A stretch of DNA of 64,000 nt from Plotosus lineatus (taxonomy: Eukaryota > Chordata > Actinopteri > Siluriformes > Plotosidae). The DNA lies in contig CM045729.1 of the NCBI GenBank assembly GCA_024760905.1, positions 83,691,550 through 83,755,549 of the forward strand. Reading direction: 5' to 3'. Made by a program: the position numbers and the translations under genes. Of the stretch, positions 1-12,500 are shown piece after piece. Position 1 is the stretch's first letter, and every line of letters starts with the position of its first letter. Below the pieces are notes generated by a model. The model was not told the DNA's origin. It ran no database searches and saw only the letters and a program-made list of their open reading frames with translations.

Positions 1-399
1 TAATATGATAGAGTATGTGAAGTATGTACAGTTAGAAGCACTTATGTACAGAAGCATAAAAGGTTGAAATAGTCATGTTCACATTATGTATAAAAACAGT
101 CTTTTCTGGACCATAGGGTGCACCGGATTATAAGGCACGGCATCAGCGAACGATACTTGAGCGGTCTACTTTCACACACCAGGCACACCAGGCATACCGT
201 GGTGCAGTACATAAGGTGCAGTAAGCGAAACAAAAGTCAGATAAGTCAAACTTGATTCAACTCATTTACAATAACTCATCACTGGTCAATTATAACACAT
301 AAAATACAAACTGATACACTTCACAATAACTCGTAAATACATGTAAACATGTAATGCATGCTTGGTCATTTTATGAAAAACGTGCAGTATAAGAATTAA

Positions 400-400
<1 letters not shown>
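1..400. other. No gene recognised; possible MITE trace
   Basis: I see no coding exon or RNA gene in this stretch. Around 113-142 the wording 'gtgcaccggattataaggca' resembles a terminal motif of short non-autonomous DNA elements common in fish (family knowledge, not proven here). The remainder is AT-rich and unassigned. Confidence 0.3.
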
Positions 401-456
<56 letters not shown>

Positions 457-457
457 G
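401..457. repeat. (ATT)n microsatellite
   Basis: About 18 uninterrupted ATT units are visible. The reverse strand reads as a run of AAT, which would translate to poly-Asn; that reading frame has no coding meaning. Confidence 0.97.
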
Positions 458-495
458 TTATCGTTAAAAAATGATATGCAGCAGAGAGGGATCGG

Positions 496-780
496 GTGAT
501 CCTGGCTCATCAGGCTTGTGAGGCTCATCATTACTTCAGGTCCCTCACCCTCTCTACATGCAGTCCAGACAGCAAATGGGAGTTCTCCCAGGAAGCACTG
601 CCTAGTCGAACCCACCAAGAACTTTCAGTAAAATATGGAAACTCCCCAACATTGCAGATTTCTGCATTGACCAGACTGTCAGAAGAGCTGTGTTCCCGGC
701 AGCACACCTGGGCACTCTCTTGATCTGTGTCACGGCGCATATGGATCTTAAGTCCCCGGAGTTGGTCACACAAGTTCTAT
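496..780 (-). other. Unresolved open frame with zinc-finger-like patch
   Basis: An 80-codon open frame on the minus strand (531-773) begins CDQLRGLKIHMRR, a Cys and His spacing that recalls one half of a C2H2 finger of the kind seen at the N-terminus of some LINE proteins. The overlapping plus-strand frame is open over 75 codons. No second cysteine pair and no partner domain are visible, so the identity is open. It could be a decayed retroelement fragment or chance. Confidence 0.2.
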
Positions 781-969
781 TCAGTCAGGTAGGCTAACAT
801 CTGATTAGCATTGCCCCAATGTTGTTTAAGGAACTTTCCATTGACGTGGATTTTAAGGCCAACCAGTCGCTTTTGCACACTCAAGAAGTGTGAATTTTAG
901 ATCTTTCGTCCAGGATATTCGTGGAGAGTTTCTTTGCCCCCCCCTGGGGTAAGTCCCATCTCCAGTATT

Positions 970-1420
970 GCCCAGTCAGTACAGCGACATGGGGCCCAGC
1001 CGGGGGCCATATGAGCCAAAATATGGGGCCCAGTTGAGCTACCCATCTGGGCCCCAGAAGATTTTGTCCATGGGTTCTATGTGGGCCCCCATCTGGGCTT
1101 GCCCATATGTGCTAAAATATGGGTCCCACGCAGACAGCAACTGGGTTAGCCCAGATGGGCTAAAATATGGGTCCCTCATGGGTGACACATGGGCTTCTCC
1201 AGATGGGCTAAAGCATGGGTCCCATATGGGTAAAAAATGGGCTTGCCCTGACCGGCTAAAATGTGGGTCCCATATGGGTAAAAAATGGGCAAGCCTAGAT
1301 GGAGTCCACATAGATCCCATGGACAAAATCTTCTGGGGCCCAGATGGGTAGCCCTACTGGGCCCCATATTTTGGTCCATATGGCCCCCAGCTGGGCCCCA
1401 TGTCTCTGTGCTTACTGGGC
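970..1420. mobile_element. Foldback element with 48-bp internal repeats
   Basis: The segment is a long imperfect palindrome. The left arm (970-1075) and right arm (1316-1420) are reverse complements, both rich in TGGGGCCCA and GCCCCAGAAGATTTTGTCC motifs. Between them lie four tandem units of 48 bp (1099-1290) carrying GGCTAAAATATGGGTCCCA-like cores. Because 48 is divisible by three, the array is open in frames on both strands (127 codons plus, 95 codons minus) as a 16-residue repeat. I read this as a non-autonomous foldback DNA element, not a gene. Superfamily unknown; no target duplication was found. Confidence 0.7.
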
Positions 1421-1439
1421 CTACAATAGATTGAAGACT

Positions 1440-2100
1440 CACTACAGGGTGTTATGTGCGGAACATGCTTCATGTAAATAATAAATTAAAGGCCAATACT
1501 ATAGACCTGCCCGTAATACTGTTATTAGGCCTGCTAATTTAATTGTGGATTGACCGGATTGTGCATGCTGCCTGGCATGCTGTTTAGGCTTTAACCAGCA
1601 ACTTGAATTTCATCATGACAGGGTTAGCTTAAAATAAATGCAGCGAAAGGTGTATTTCATTTAATCCATTCTACAGAATAAATATGCATAATGTGATATA
1701 AAAAAATAATTTATTTCGTCACCAAATAACTTGAAATTAGAGTGATCCAGAACTTTGAATTTACACATGCTTCTTTCTTTCTCCAAATCACTTTGAAAAT
1801 GGCTTCGTATAGGTCACATGCTTTCGCAAGATTTACGGTAGCCCACAAGGGGCTCAGCAGTAATCTGCATTGAAACCCCATGCTGAGCCCATGCCCAGGT
1901 CCGCCCAGCTGGCCTGGCTTTTACCCACGTGGGCACCACATAGGTGTGCTGGCTGGGTTGGTGGTTTTATGACCAGAGGGAAGGTCAATGGACTCCGGAA
2001 ATGGAGTTTGGTCAGTTTGGGTGTATATATATATATTTATGGGTTATCAAAGGCATGAGGTGCATTTCACAGGACTTAGTATAGCGCCTCGTGCTGTAAA
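1440..2100. other. No gene seen
   Basis: AT-rich sequence with no exon-like or RNA-like signal. At 1880-1960 a GC-rich patch with CCCATGC and GGGCACC wording faintly recalls the foldback element at 970-1420 but does not align well enough to call. A short TA run lies at 2023-2036. Confidence 0.4.
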
Positions 2101-2129
2101 TCAGCTGTAGTGTAGTTGCTTAGACGTCT

Positions 2130-4018
2130 CGCTTCCAGCTTCATCTGCAGCGGCCATCTAGCTCATTGAGTGAAAAGCTTCTGCTAAGTCAAAACTCTCA
2201 CATTGCCTCCTCGAGGCACACCCTGGTAACTGGGCACCTTACGACCCCAGGCTAATTTTGTGAGAGATCTCAAAGCAGGTTGAGCCCCAGAGATGCAGTA
2301 TGCAGGCCCACCAGTGTGTAGACATGCCCTGGTACTCACAAGTCAACCATCTGCTGCCTTGCGGATAAAGCCCTTGAGGTAAACGTTAAGAGGACAACTC
2401 TGATTCACAACCCCTAACTATGGGCAAATAGCACCACTGCCTTGTGGTCATCACTGAAGTGACAAAGGCTAAGGGAGACACCCCCTACAGAGAATCCGGA
2501 GTGGAGTCCCGAAGGCGGTTGGTCCCCACGTAGCGGCACCTCTCAGCAACTCAGGTAGCCAAGTTGGCACCAACTGTATCAGCTAGCCCCTTCCGTTGGA
2601 CACGACCAGCTAGGCCGAGAAGGGGATCTGTTTACTGGGCATCTTAGTTCCTCCACAACTTTGCCCTTGCTTGTGCCCTGGACAGGTCACTCCAGTGCTG
2701 CCTTCTGTGGCAGCTCAACACGGGGAGATACAGATACTGGTTAAAAGTCCAGGGCTAATTGGCATAAGCTCGGGCACCTAGGGCTATCTCCGAATGGTGG
2801 GAGGGATCATCATGTCAGCCTGGCCAGCTATCACCCACCTTTAGCTGGGCAGCCCCCAGCCCGTAAGGTGCTGGCCCACCACAATCCGCTTACTTCAATG
2901 TGTGCTTGAAGTCTAGGTCAAAAGCTGAAGCACGGACTGTAAACACTGCACCAGGAGGGGGAAAAAAAAAAATCATAAATAAAATCCAAAGCAGAAACCG
3001 CTGAGTCTGGCAACCTGGAACATCAGAACAATGTATCTTGGTTTCTCTGACGATCTCCAGCAAACCAACAATGTCAGGAAAACTGCCATCGTCAACTGCA
3101 AGCTGAGGAGGCTCAATATTGATATTGCAGCACTGCAAGAGATGCAACTCCTGGGTAGCGGCAGCCTGAAGGAGAAGTACTATATGTTCTTCTGGCAGGG
3201 ACAGGCGCCTGATGAGCATCGGCTGTACAGTGTTGGATTCGCTGTGTGAAATTCCTTTCTGTCCTCTGTGGAACTGCCATCCTCAGGCACTCCGGAAGTC
3301 CTCTCTCTCTCCGTCTCACAACCTCCTGTGGACCCGCCACCATCCTTAGTGCCTATGCTCCGACACTTTGCTCTTCAGCTGATGTGAAGGGTGCATTCTA
3401 CGAGGCGCTTGAAGCCAGGATCTAGCAGATCCCGGCTAAGGAACACCTATTTCTGCTCAGTGTCTTTAACGCACGGATAGCGGCAGATCATGACTCCTGG
3501 CCCTGCTGTATTGGCCGCTTTGGTATTGGCAAGCTCAACAAGGACGGCCAATGCCTTCTTGAGCGCTGTTCCTTTCATAATCTCTGTCTGACTAACACAT
3601 TCTTCTCCGCCAAGTCCTGGAGAGACCCAAGGTCTTGCCACTGGCATCAGCTGGACTTCATCATCACCAGGAGATCCATGCTGAACCAAGTGCTGGTCAT
3701 GCACAGTTTCCACAGCACTGACTGTGACACCGACCATTCCCTGGTTGCCACCAAGGTACGTCTCTGCCTCAGACATGTCAACTGCTCCAAGAAGAATCCC
3801 CGGCCTGCGTCAACACAGCTATGATTGGAGTGCCTGAACTGCGGGGACGCTATGCTGAAGCCATAACTGTCGCCTTGGCGGACTGCCCCACTGACTGTGC
3901 TCCTGCAAGATGGAACCACATCCACAAGGCTGTGTTTGAGACCACCATAGGCACCTTTGGGAAGAAGGTGGGGAAGAGTGCAGATTGGTTTGAAGCAGGA
4001 GCCGTGCACACCTGATCC
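2130..4018 (+). mobile_element. Family A LINE, 5' UTR plus endonuclease, truncated
   Basis: This is the 5' portion of a non-LTR retrotransposon. 2130-2890 corresponds to the long 5' UTR that recurs, reversed, at 8840-9545, 12180-12780 and 26220-26960. From about 3005 the frame shows the start of an apurinic-type endonuclease (WNIRTMYLGFSDDLQQ, then NIDIAALQE near 3115). Further on come the FNARIAADHDSW-like patch near 3465, HWHQLDFIITRR near 3645 and STDCDTDHSLV near 3715, the last carrying the conserved SDH-equivalent histidine. Stops and frameshifts break it (stop near 3247). No reverse transcriptase follows; the copy ends near 4018 where a different repeat starts. The clade (I-like or related) is unresolved. 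Confidence 0.75.
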
Positions 4019-4029
4019 CGCTCACCAAT

Positions 4030-4180
4030 CTACCACGCTATAAAGACAAGCAGTTCCCCTTGGTGCCAGAAGATTGTCTTGCTTCACACCTTAGTTTCCC
4101 TGTGTTCTCTCTCTTGTTCCTGCTCTGCACTCGACCAGTTATCCATGCCTTAGTTCCCAGTTTTGGGCAGTGGCTAGACC
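4030..4180 (+). repeat. Possible gypsy-type LTR fragment
   Basis: The order of motifs (CTATAAA, then CAGTTCCCCTTGG, AGAAGATTGTCTT, then CTCTTGTTCCTG, a CCAGTT and CTTAGT) runs parallel to the LTR at 59142-59503, which has TATAAATGG, AGAAGATTGTTTTCCC, CTGGTTCTTGCC and CCAGTTCCCTTGACTTAG. It is therefore probably a piece of a related LTR inserted at the end of the family A copy. The borders are not defined. Confidence 0.4.
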
Positions 4181-4905
4181 CAGCTTGGAGCCGGTTGAGA
4201 ATGGAGAAGTAAGACATCTCCTTCCCTCCACCAGTCTGGGTGCTCACCCTGGGCAAGTGACAGTACACGCTTACCCCTCCTTACCAGGGTCACGGTGTAT
4301 ATGTATGACAAATATGTTGAATACCCTCTACGTATGGCTTCCAAACCTATTTTCTTGTTAGAGGAAGAAGCTACTGATGCTGCTTGTGTGATAAAATGGG
4401 GGCAAAGGAAGGATCTTTTCTAGGTTGACCCACAGTATTCACTTGTGGTGTGGCGTCCCATGTGAATTACATTAGCTGTGTTGGACAACTACTATGGAAT
4501 TATCCGATATAGCAATATTTGTAAATCTCTGGTGGTCGCCCGCTCTCGAGCGACCACGTAAGTAAGTTCCTCAGTGTTTATTGTGTTTGCCTTCGTCTCC
4601 AAGAGTTACAGTGTTTGCATCCTGCTTGAGTACTTCCCCGTTAAGCAATAGATCAGCTATGTGTCACCTCACACTGTCTCCTACATTTTTGGGTCCGGCT
4701 GAAATTTCATTACATCACAGACTGATTAACAACTTCAACTTATTTGATCCAGAAGCCAGGAGAATTATCTATTTTTTATCTCTCCTGGTGTGTGAAGGGA
4801 CACTGGAAGAGTGGAAGTGCTGTGATTAAAACTACTGAACATTTAATGAAACCTTCTCAGGAGGTTTTAGGTCAAAACTGGGCCAGCTTTCACAGGGCAG
4901 ATATA
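4180..4905. other. No gene seen
   Basis: The open frames here lack domains, codon-use signals or splice context that would support an exon. The sequence is unassigned single-copy or highly decayed repeat DNA. Confidence 0.4.
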
Positions 4906-4907
4906 CA

Positions 4908-5034
<127 letters not shown>

Positions 5035-5039
5035 ATAGA

Positions 5040-7178
5040 TAGATATTCTTCTTTTCCTTTCGTTTGTTCCATTCAGGGGTCCCTTCAGGGGTCGCCACAG
5101 CAAATGATCTGCCTCCATCTCACCCTATTCTCCGCATCTCCAACTCTTCCTCCAACTACCTTCATGTCCTCCTTCATCACATCCATAAATCTTCTCTTTG
5201 GTCTTCCTTTGGGCCTTCTGCCTGGTAGTTCCAACCTTAGCATCCTACTACCAATATATTCACTATCCTTCCTCTGTACATGTCCAAACCATCTCAATCG
5301 AGCCTCTCTGACTTTGTCTCCAAAACATCTTACATGTGCTGTCCCTCTGATGTACTCATTCCTGAACCTATCCATCCTCGTTACTCCCAAAGAGAACCTC
5401 AACATTTTCATTTCTGCTACCTCCAGCTCTGCCTCCTGTTATTTAACCAGGGCAACTGTTTCTAAACCATACAACGACCTTCATTCTTGCAAATACTCTC
5501 CTATCACACATCACACCACACACTTTTCTCCATCATTTCCAACCTGCCTGCACATGCTTCTTCACTTCTTTTCCACACTCTCCATTGCTCTGGATTGTTG
5601 AGCCTAAGTACTTAAAATCCTCCACCTTCTTTATCTCTGCCCCCTGTAACCTCATTGTTCCTCTTGGGTCGTTCTTGTTCACGAACAAGTATTCGGTCTT
5701 ACTGAGGCTAACCTTCATTCCTCTCCTGTCTTATATCTCTCATACATGTCCTGCACCACACTAACATACTTCTCTGCCACTCCAGACTTCCTCATACCAC
5801 AGTTCCTCTCTCAGCACCCTGTCATATGCTTTCTCCAGATCCACAAAGGCACAGTGCAGCTCCCTCTGACTTCTCTGTACAGTACTTCTCTATTAACATT
5901 CTCAAAGCAAACACTGCATTTGTGGTGCTCTTTCTTGGCATAAAACCAAACTGTTGTTCACAAATGCTGACCTCTGCCCATAGTCTAGCTTCCACTACTC
6001 TTTCGTACTTCGAACTTCGGAGTTTCGAACTTCATCGTATGGCTCATCAACTTTATCCTCTGTACTTGCCACAACTCTGCACGTATCCCTTGTTCTTAAA
6101 AACGGGCACCAGCACACTTCTCCTCCATTCCTCCGGCATCCGCTCACTTTCAAGACCTTGTTGAAAGTTCTTGTCATAAAATCTACTGCTACCTCCTCTA
6201 GACACTTCCATACCTCCACCGGTATGCCATCAGAACCAACTGCCTTTCCATTCTTCATCCTCTTCAATGCCCTCCTCACTTCACCCTTACTAATCTTTGC
6301 TACTTCCTGGTCCTCAATGGTCACCTCTTCTACTCTTTTTTCTCTCTCATTTTCCTCATTCATCAGCTCTTCAAAGTACTCTTTCCATCTTCCCAGCACA
6401 CTGCTGTCATCAGTCAATACATTTCCCTTTCTGTCCTTTATCACTCCAACTTGCTGCATGTCTTTCCCATCTCTATTTATCTGCTGTGCCAACCTGTATA
6501 AATCATTTTCTCCCTCCTTACTACTGTCCAACCAATCATACAAGTCTTCATACGCCCTCTGTTTGGCCTTTGACACCGCTACCTTTGCCTTACGCTGTGT
6601 CTCCCTGTACTCCTGTTTACTCTCTTCAGTTCTCTCTATGTCCCACTTCTTCTTAGATAGCCTCTTATTTTGTACACACTCCCGCACCTCCTCATTCCAC
6701 CACCAAGTCTCCTTATCTACTTTCCTTCCAGAGGACATACCAAGTACTCTCCTACCTGTCCCCCTGATCACATTGGCTGTGGTTGTCCAGTCATCTGGAA
6801 GCACTTTCTGACTACCCAATACCTGTTTCAACATCAGTGTCATCATGCACACCACCATGTTTTATTTTTTGGCAACACTCTCACCCACTACTACTTTGCA
6901 GTCACTGACTTCCTTCAAATTACATCGCCTACACAACATGCAGTCTACCTGTGTACTCCTACCTCCGCTTTCATTAGTCACCCTATGCTCCTGTTTCTTC
7001 TGGAAGAAAGTATTCACCACAGCCATTTTCATCCTTTTTGCAAAATCGATCAACAACTGTCCTTCTGTGTTCCTGTTCTGGATACCACACCTGCCCATCA
7101 CTTCCTCGTCCCCTCTGTTGCCTGCACCAACATATCCATTGAAGTCTGCACCAATGACCACTCTTTCATCTCATTGCA
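5040..7178 (-). mobile_element. Family B (RTE-like) LINE, 5'-truncated, dead
   Basis: Read on the minus strand from 7161: the endonuclease end (GADFNGYVGAGNRGDEEVMG), a linker, the reverse transcriptase N-terminus (KRMKNGKAVGSDGIPVEVWK, in 5995-6858), then thumb (DPRGTMRLQGAEIKKVEDFK, 5533-5718) and C-terminus (RGTAHVRCFGDKVREARLRW, 5085-5411). The 3' end has the family tail GATCATTTGCTGTGGCGACC near 5090. The palm segment with the FADD catalytic pair is deleted: sequence jumps from the MYER region near 5745 to SLSKTEY near 5715. A GAAGTTCGAA-type duplication interrupts 6000-6040. The protein style (RTE or RTEX group) is recognised from family knowledge. Confidence 0.85.
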
Positions 7179-7186
7179 ACGGCAGA

Positions 7187-7332
7187 CTGTCCCTTGACCC
7201 TGAGCTTAATAAGTGAAAAAGGAAGGCTGCCGTTACAATGGCCAGATTGTTTTCCAACAATCTCTTGGACAGTCTGGCCATTGCAACGGCAGCCTTCCTT
7301 TTTCACTTATTAAGCTCAGGGTCAAGGGACAG
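7187..7332. repeat. Near-perfect hairpin with 60-bp arms
   Basis: The left arm 7187-7246 and right arm 7273-7332 are reverse complements with one visible mismatch, separated by a 26-bp loop. The minus-strand reading of the right arm (SLSLDPELNK, then KRKAAVAMARLSKR) is a family A reverse transcriptase thumb fragment, so the hairpin is an inverted duplication of LINE sequence. It sits exactly between the family B copy (5040-7178) and the family A copy (7273-9550). Confidence 0.9.
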
Positions 7333-9550
7333 GCTGCTTGAGACTGTTGATCCCAGGTAAGTGTATTCTTCTTAATGGGTGGAGCATGAATGCTCTCTAA
7401 GGCATCTTCAGAGACCGAATTTTCTGTTCAGTAGAAATCTTGATAATTCTCAGCCCATCTTTCTATCTGCTTGGAGCAATCAGTAATAGCTTCATGGAGC
7501 AACTTTCCTGATGGCAGGTCCAAAAGCTTTTTTTATTCCCTCGTACATGCCCTGGGTATTTCCACTGTCTGTATGGGTCTGGATGTTCATGCCCAGGTTC
7601 TGCCAGTATTTATTTGCACAACATCTTGCTGTCCTCTGAACAGTTTGTCTGGATGCTTGAAGTATAGCGAGCTTCTTGGGGGAAGGATCTGCTTTGTTGA
7701 CAATCAATGTTTTTCCTTTTGCCTTTATGACAGGTTCCATCACTGGGAGATGTAACTCAAACCAGTCTTGGTTTTTCCTCTCCTTCTTGCCAAGGGTTAT
7801 CATGGCTGCATCATTGACTTTGTCTCATATAAAGCATCAATTCTCCTCCATACTTGCAGCTGTAGGATGGTCTGCAAAAGTTCATTCTAGGAGGTCTACC
7901 AGCTGTGCACATGCATCAGAGCTGGAAGTTCTGAAAGAATTTATCCGAGGGCACTCTGCCTGTTTGGAGTGGTAGATCTCTTTCGGCTGCAGGAGGACTT
8001 TGGCACAGACCATGGAGTGGTCTGTATCACAATCAGTGCTATGGCAGCTGCGTCTTTGGTACATGTTGTTAAGTGCAGCCCTTCTGGTTATGACACGATT
8101 CAACTGATGCCAGTGGCCAGATCTAGGGTGTCTCCATGAGAGCTTGTAATGTGGCTCGCAGGCTATTCTTGTTCATCGTGCCTACACCAAAGAGTCCAAG
8201 GCAGGTTGGCCATGTCTCATCTTCACTCACAACTCTGGCATTAAAATAACCCAGCAAGATGCTTGGTTGGCTCTGTGCCAACAATGGTATCAAGCTCCTA
8301 GTAGAACTGATCTTTTGTTTCTTGAGGAGAGGTTAAAGTTGGGGCAGAAATACTTAGGATGTTTACTTTCCCATGCAATGTTACAAGTTCAAGGAAAAGG
8401 ATGGGTTCTGAGCCATTTGTGTGAGGTTCTATCATAGGAAGCAGTTTTTTCTTGACTGCCAGACCAACACCATGTATACAAGTCTCTTCAGCTTGTCTGT
8501 TTTGCCAGAAAAAGGCAAAGTCCTCCTGTAGCATGCCATCTCCAGCAAGTCTGGTATCTTGTAATACTGCTATATCCCCATTTAGTCTTCCCTGCTTGGA
8601 ATCATGATAGTTGTTTTCTTGCAGTCGTCAACCTGTTCCAGGTCATCAAAGAGAACCGGTCGCATAGTCCTCACCTTCCAAGTGGCCAGCCGTAAGACTG
8701 GGAGGTTTTTTGTTGTTGTTGTTTATTTTTTGCTTGCCTGGTGCAAGTTTCATCATCTGCTTGTTGAGCGGAATACTTTAATTTCCACACACTCAATGAA
8801 GAAGGCAGATGTTGGTGGGTCAGCACCTTATTGACTGGGGGCTGTCCAGTTTAAGTGGCCGGTAGCTGACCAGCGGGATGCAATGATCTCTCTCACTGTC
8901 GGAGGCAATCCATAGCACCCGTACATTATCATTATACCAATTATGTTGGACTTAGAACTCGTAACTGCTGCCTCCCATGTTGGTTCAGGTGCTTATTCCG
9001 CAGCGCCAGAGTGCCCTTTCCAGGGTACAAAACTCTGGTCAAGGAATATGGAGGTCTTGATATGCTCAGGCACAAAGACCCCTCTAGGCCTCCCTGTTGT
9101 ACTCCAAAGGAATGCAGAGCAGTACATTTGGCAACAGCTTGGTTGTAGGAGCTGCCAGAAGGTAACACAATGTGTTAGTCAGCCACTTTAAGGGCTCCAC
9201 TCTGGATTTGTATCAGGTTTAATCATTTAGCCTTCTCTTCTCCCAAAGAAGTTACACAAGGTAGTGGCATAGGTTTTACTCCAGAGTTTGTCATCTCAGC
9301 CTTTGCCTGAAGAGGCATAACCTGCAAGGCAGCAGGTGGTTTGGAGTCAGAGTGTCATTCTCTTCACCTTCGCCTCAAAAGGCTCTAGACACAAGGCAGT
9401 GGGTGGTTTGTTTCTGAGTGCCTGGGCATGTCCACATGTCAGTGGGCCTGAACACTGTATCTCTACAAACTCTGCCTGGGGCTACAAGGTACCCAGTTGC
9501 CTGTGGTATGCCTCGTGGAGGAGCTGTGAGAGTCTTGACCGATGAGGTGC
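7273..9550 (-). mobile_element. Family A LINE, internally deleted
   Basis: On the minus strand: 5' UTR (9550 to about 8600), endonuclease (patches near 8530-8298 with LQEDFAFFWQNRQ and GVGLAVKKKLLPM, and 8103-7882 with STDCDTDHSMVCAK), linker (7803-7492, WFELHLPVMEPV) and the short segment before the reverse transcriptase (RIERWAENY near 7465). It then jumps to a thumb fragment at 7332-7273, so the catalytic reverse transcriptase is missing. Frameshifts are frequent. It lies head-to-tail with the next family A copy, whose truncated 3' end is at about 9551. Confidence 0.75.
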
Positions 9551-12500
9551 TCAATCCACCGGGGTAGGGCTTATAGATTGCCTTCCATTTCCTCTTTTCA
9601 CCCTTTCACCTTTGTGTTAATGGTCAGCTTTTTGTTCTCCCAGACTCTCAAAGTGAGTTTGGACATCACCCCTGTGGCTTTCCTGATACAAGCATTGATC
9701 TTTGCGTTCAGAGACAGGTTGTCTGAGATAATAGAGCCCAAGTATCGGAAGCTGTTAACATTAGCCAACTGTGAGCCATTGATAAAGATTGAGGGTGGAA
9801 TTGGAGGGTCCTGAGCCATGATCTCTTTCTTTTTTGGGCAGCATCATCAGCAAACAACATTTCTCTCATAAAGACACGTGTGACTTTGGATTTAACTCTG
9901 AGTCGGGCTAGGTTGAAAAGCTTTCTGTCATGTCTGGTGTGGATGTAAACACCATCAGCAGAAGAGTCAAAGGCATGGTGCAGAAGGAGAGAGAAGAAGA
10001 TGCCAAAGAGTGTAGGGGCGAGCACGCATTCTTGTTTGACCCCACTGAGAATATTGAAGAGTTCAGATGTAGCACCGCCAAAACCCACTGTTCCTTTAAT
10101 ATCTGTGTGAAAGGACTTCATAAGACTCAATAGCTTAGGTGGACAGCCTATTCGTTGAAAAAGACTGGAAAGGCCACTGCTGACAAGATCGAAAGCCTTG
10201 GTGAGGTCAACCAAAGCCAGATATAGAGGTTGATGCTGTTCCCTACACTTTTCTTGGAGTTGTCGTACAGAGACGATCATGTGGATAGTTGAACAACCTG
10301 ATCTAAATCCACATTGTGACTCCGGGTATACTCTTTCTGTGAAGAATTGCAGTCTTGTGAGTATGACATGTGCGAACACCTTGCCTACAATGCTGAGGAG
10401 GGATATTCCACGAAAATTATTGCAGTCTGAGCAGTCAGCTTTATTTTTGCATAGTATCACAATCTTTGCATTCCTCATATCATGTGGCACCTCTCCTTCT
10501 TTCCAGCACAGACATAGTAGCTCATGGTGGTGTGGAAGGAGGCCTGCTTTGATTACCTCTGGAGGAATGGCATCATTTCCTGGTGCTTTGCCACTGACTA
10601 ATACATGTGTGGTCTTATCAAGGTCTGCCATGATGGGCACAGCCTCAGGGTCACTCATAACTGGGAGTTCAGGGATACTGTTCAAGGCTTCATCGGATAC
10701 TGTGTTTTGAGTGGAGTACAGATCGAGGTAGCGCTCCACCCACCTTTCCATCTGTTTGTTGCGATCAGAGATTATATGCCCTTCTTTGGACTAGAGGGGA
10801 TCTGTTTTCTTTGTGGCTGTGCCTGTAGCTTGTTTAATACCTTATTACATGACTCTAATGCTGCCAGTCAAAGATGCTTGTTCCACTTTGTGGCAAAGCT
10901 CCAGCCAGTAGTTGTTTGCACATTTCCTGGCCATTTCCAGACTTCCAGCTCTGGTTTTAAGTAGGAGGTTGAGGTTTCCCTGCATTAGATGTTGCTTCTA
11001 TGTAATCAGAGCTTGTCTTTTAGCACTAATAAGAAGCTCAAGTGTTTGAAGATTTGCTTCAAACCAGTCTTTGGTTTTGTTCTCTTACCATAAGCATCTA
11101 TGGCACAGGAATTGATTTCAGTGCTAAGAAAGGACCATCTAGCTTCTGCTGAGGAGTCATCATCAGCACCAGAAAGTGCACTAATGGAGGAGAGGAAAGT
11201 GTTGGTTTTCTCCAGGTCTGTTGTGTGGGCAATAGATATTTTTGGTAAGCCCTTGGGCTTCATGTGGTGAGTGCCCTCGGATTCAGTACAATTTTACTAT
11301 GACAATGGAGTGGTCGTGTTGCAGTCTGCACTGTGAACTTCTTGTGTTGTGCACACTTTGTAATTTGGCCCTTTTGGTGATGACTAGGTCAAGCTGGTGC
11401 CAGTGACGGGAGCGTGGGTGCATCCATGAGACACTGTGATTATCTTTGTTTGGGAAGTAGGTATTGGTGATGTAAGGCTGTATGTTGCAGCAGAGTTCCA
11501 GTAACCTCTGCCCATTTTCATTTAGTTTACCCACTCCATGGTGAATGATACACATGGGCCAGTTGTCATGCAAGGTGCTGACTTTAGTGTTGTGTTGAAG
11601 TCACCAAGCAGATAAAGGTCTTCATTATTTGATACCTGCCCAACCAAAAAAAGCAAGTTCATCATAGAAAGCCTCCTTCTCATCAGGGCTGTAGGTGAGG
11701 GTAGGGGCATAGTGTGAAATGAGGCTTACAGCGCCAGTGCAAGAGTTTAGTTGCTTAGTGAGTAAACCTCCTGTGCCTCCTGTTGGTGGTTGAATCATGG
11801 GAAGAAGCAATATTCTAACCACAAACCCCATGCCATGATCACGGCACTCGTCCTGTCCCTTTCCCTTCCAGAAGAAAGTATAGTTCTTCTCTTGCAAGGC
11901 TGCAATGTCGACATTAAGCCTCATCAGTTCCGAGTCAATTATTACGGTTTTGCGTATATCACTGATCTGTTGTAGATTACGTGATAAGCCTGGCATCATC
12001 GTTCATACATTCCAGCTTGCTATGTGACATGCTGGCAACTTTGTTTTTTATTTTCTTCATCCCGGGTGCCCTGTTTGCAGCCTGCTTGTCTGGCTTACAC
12101 CATGAACTTCTTGTACCTCAAGAAGCAGGCAGTTTGTGGCAGATTAACACCGAACTGATTGGGAGCTGCCCAGCTTAAGGCGGGCGGTAGTTAATCAGTG
12201 GAACACAAAGGCTACTCCCACTGTCAGAGACAACCCGTGGCACCCTACTCTTCACCAATCAAGTTTGGACTTATAACCCATAGCTGCTGTCTCCCGTGTT
12301 GTGCCTTCGTGCCTGACACAAAGATGGAGTGTCCTCTCAATGGCACAATGCCTGGACTAGTCTATGGAGATCCTGGGCTGCCCAAATGTCAAAATCCCCC
12401 GCTTGGTCACCCTGATGTTGTTCAGAGGAAAGTGATGCAGTACATCTGGCATCACTTTGGCTGTAGGAGTTGCCAGGAAGATGGTCGATGACCTAGATTG

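Noticed and set aside
968..1351. 127-codon repeat-protein-like frame
   Set aside because: Produced by 48-bp tandem units in a foldback element and open equally on the opposite strand.
5746..7216. Plus-strand frames of 112-217 codons rich in Ser, Leu, Cys, Thr
   Set aside because: Antisense shadows of the minus-strand family B LINE, which has the recognisable motifs.
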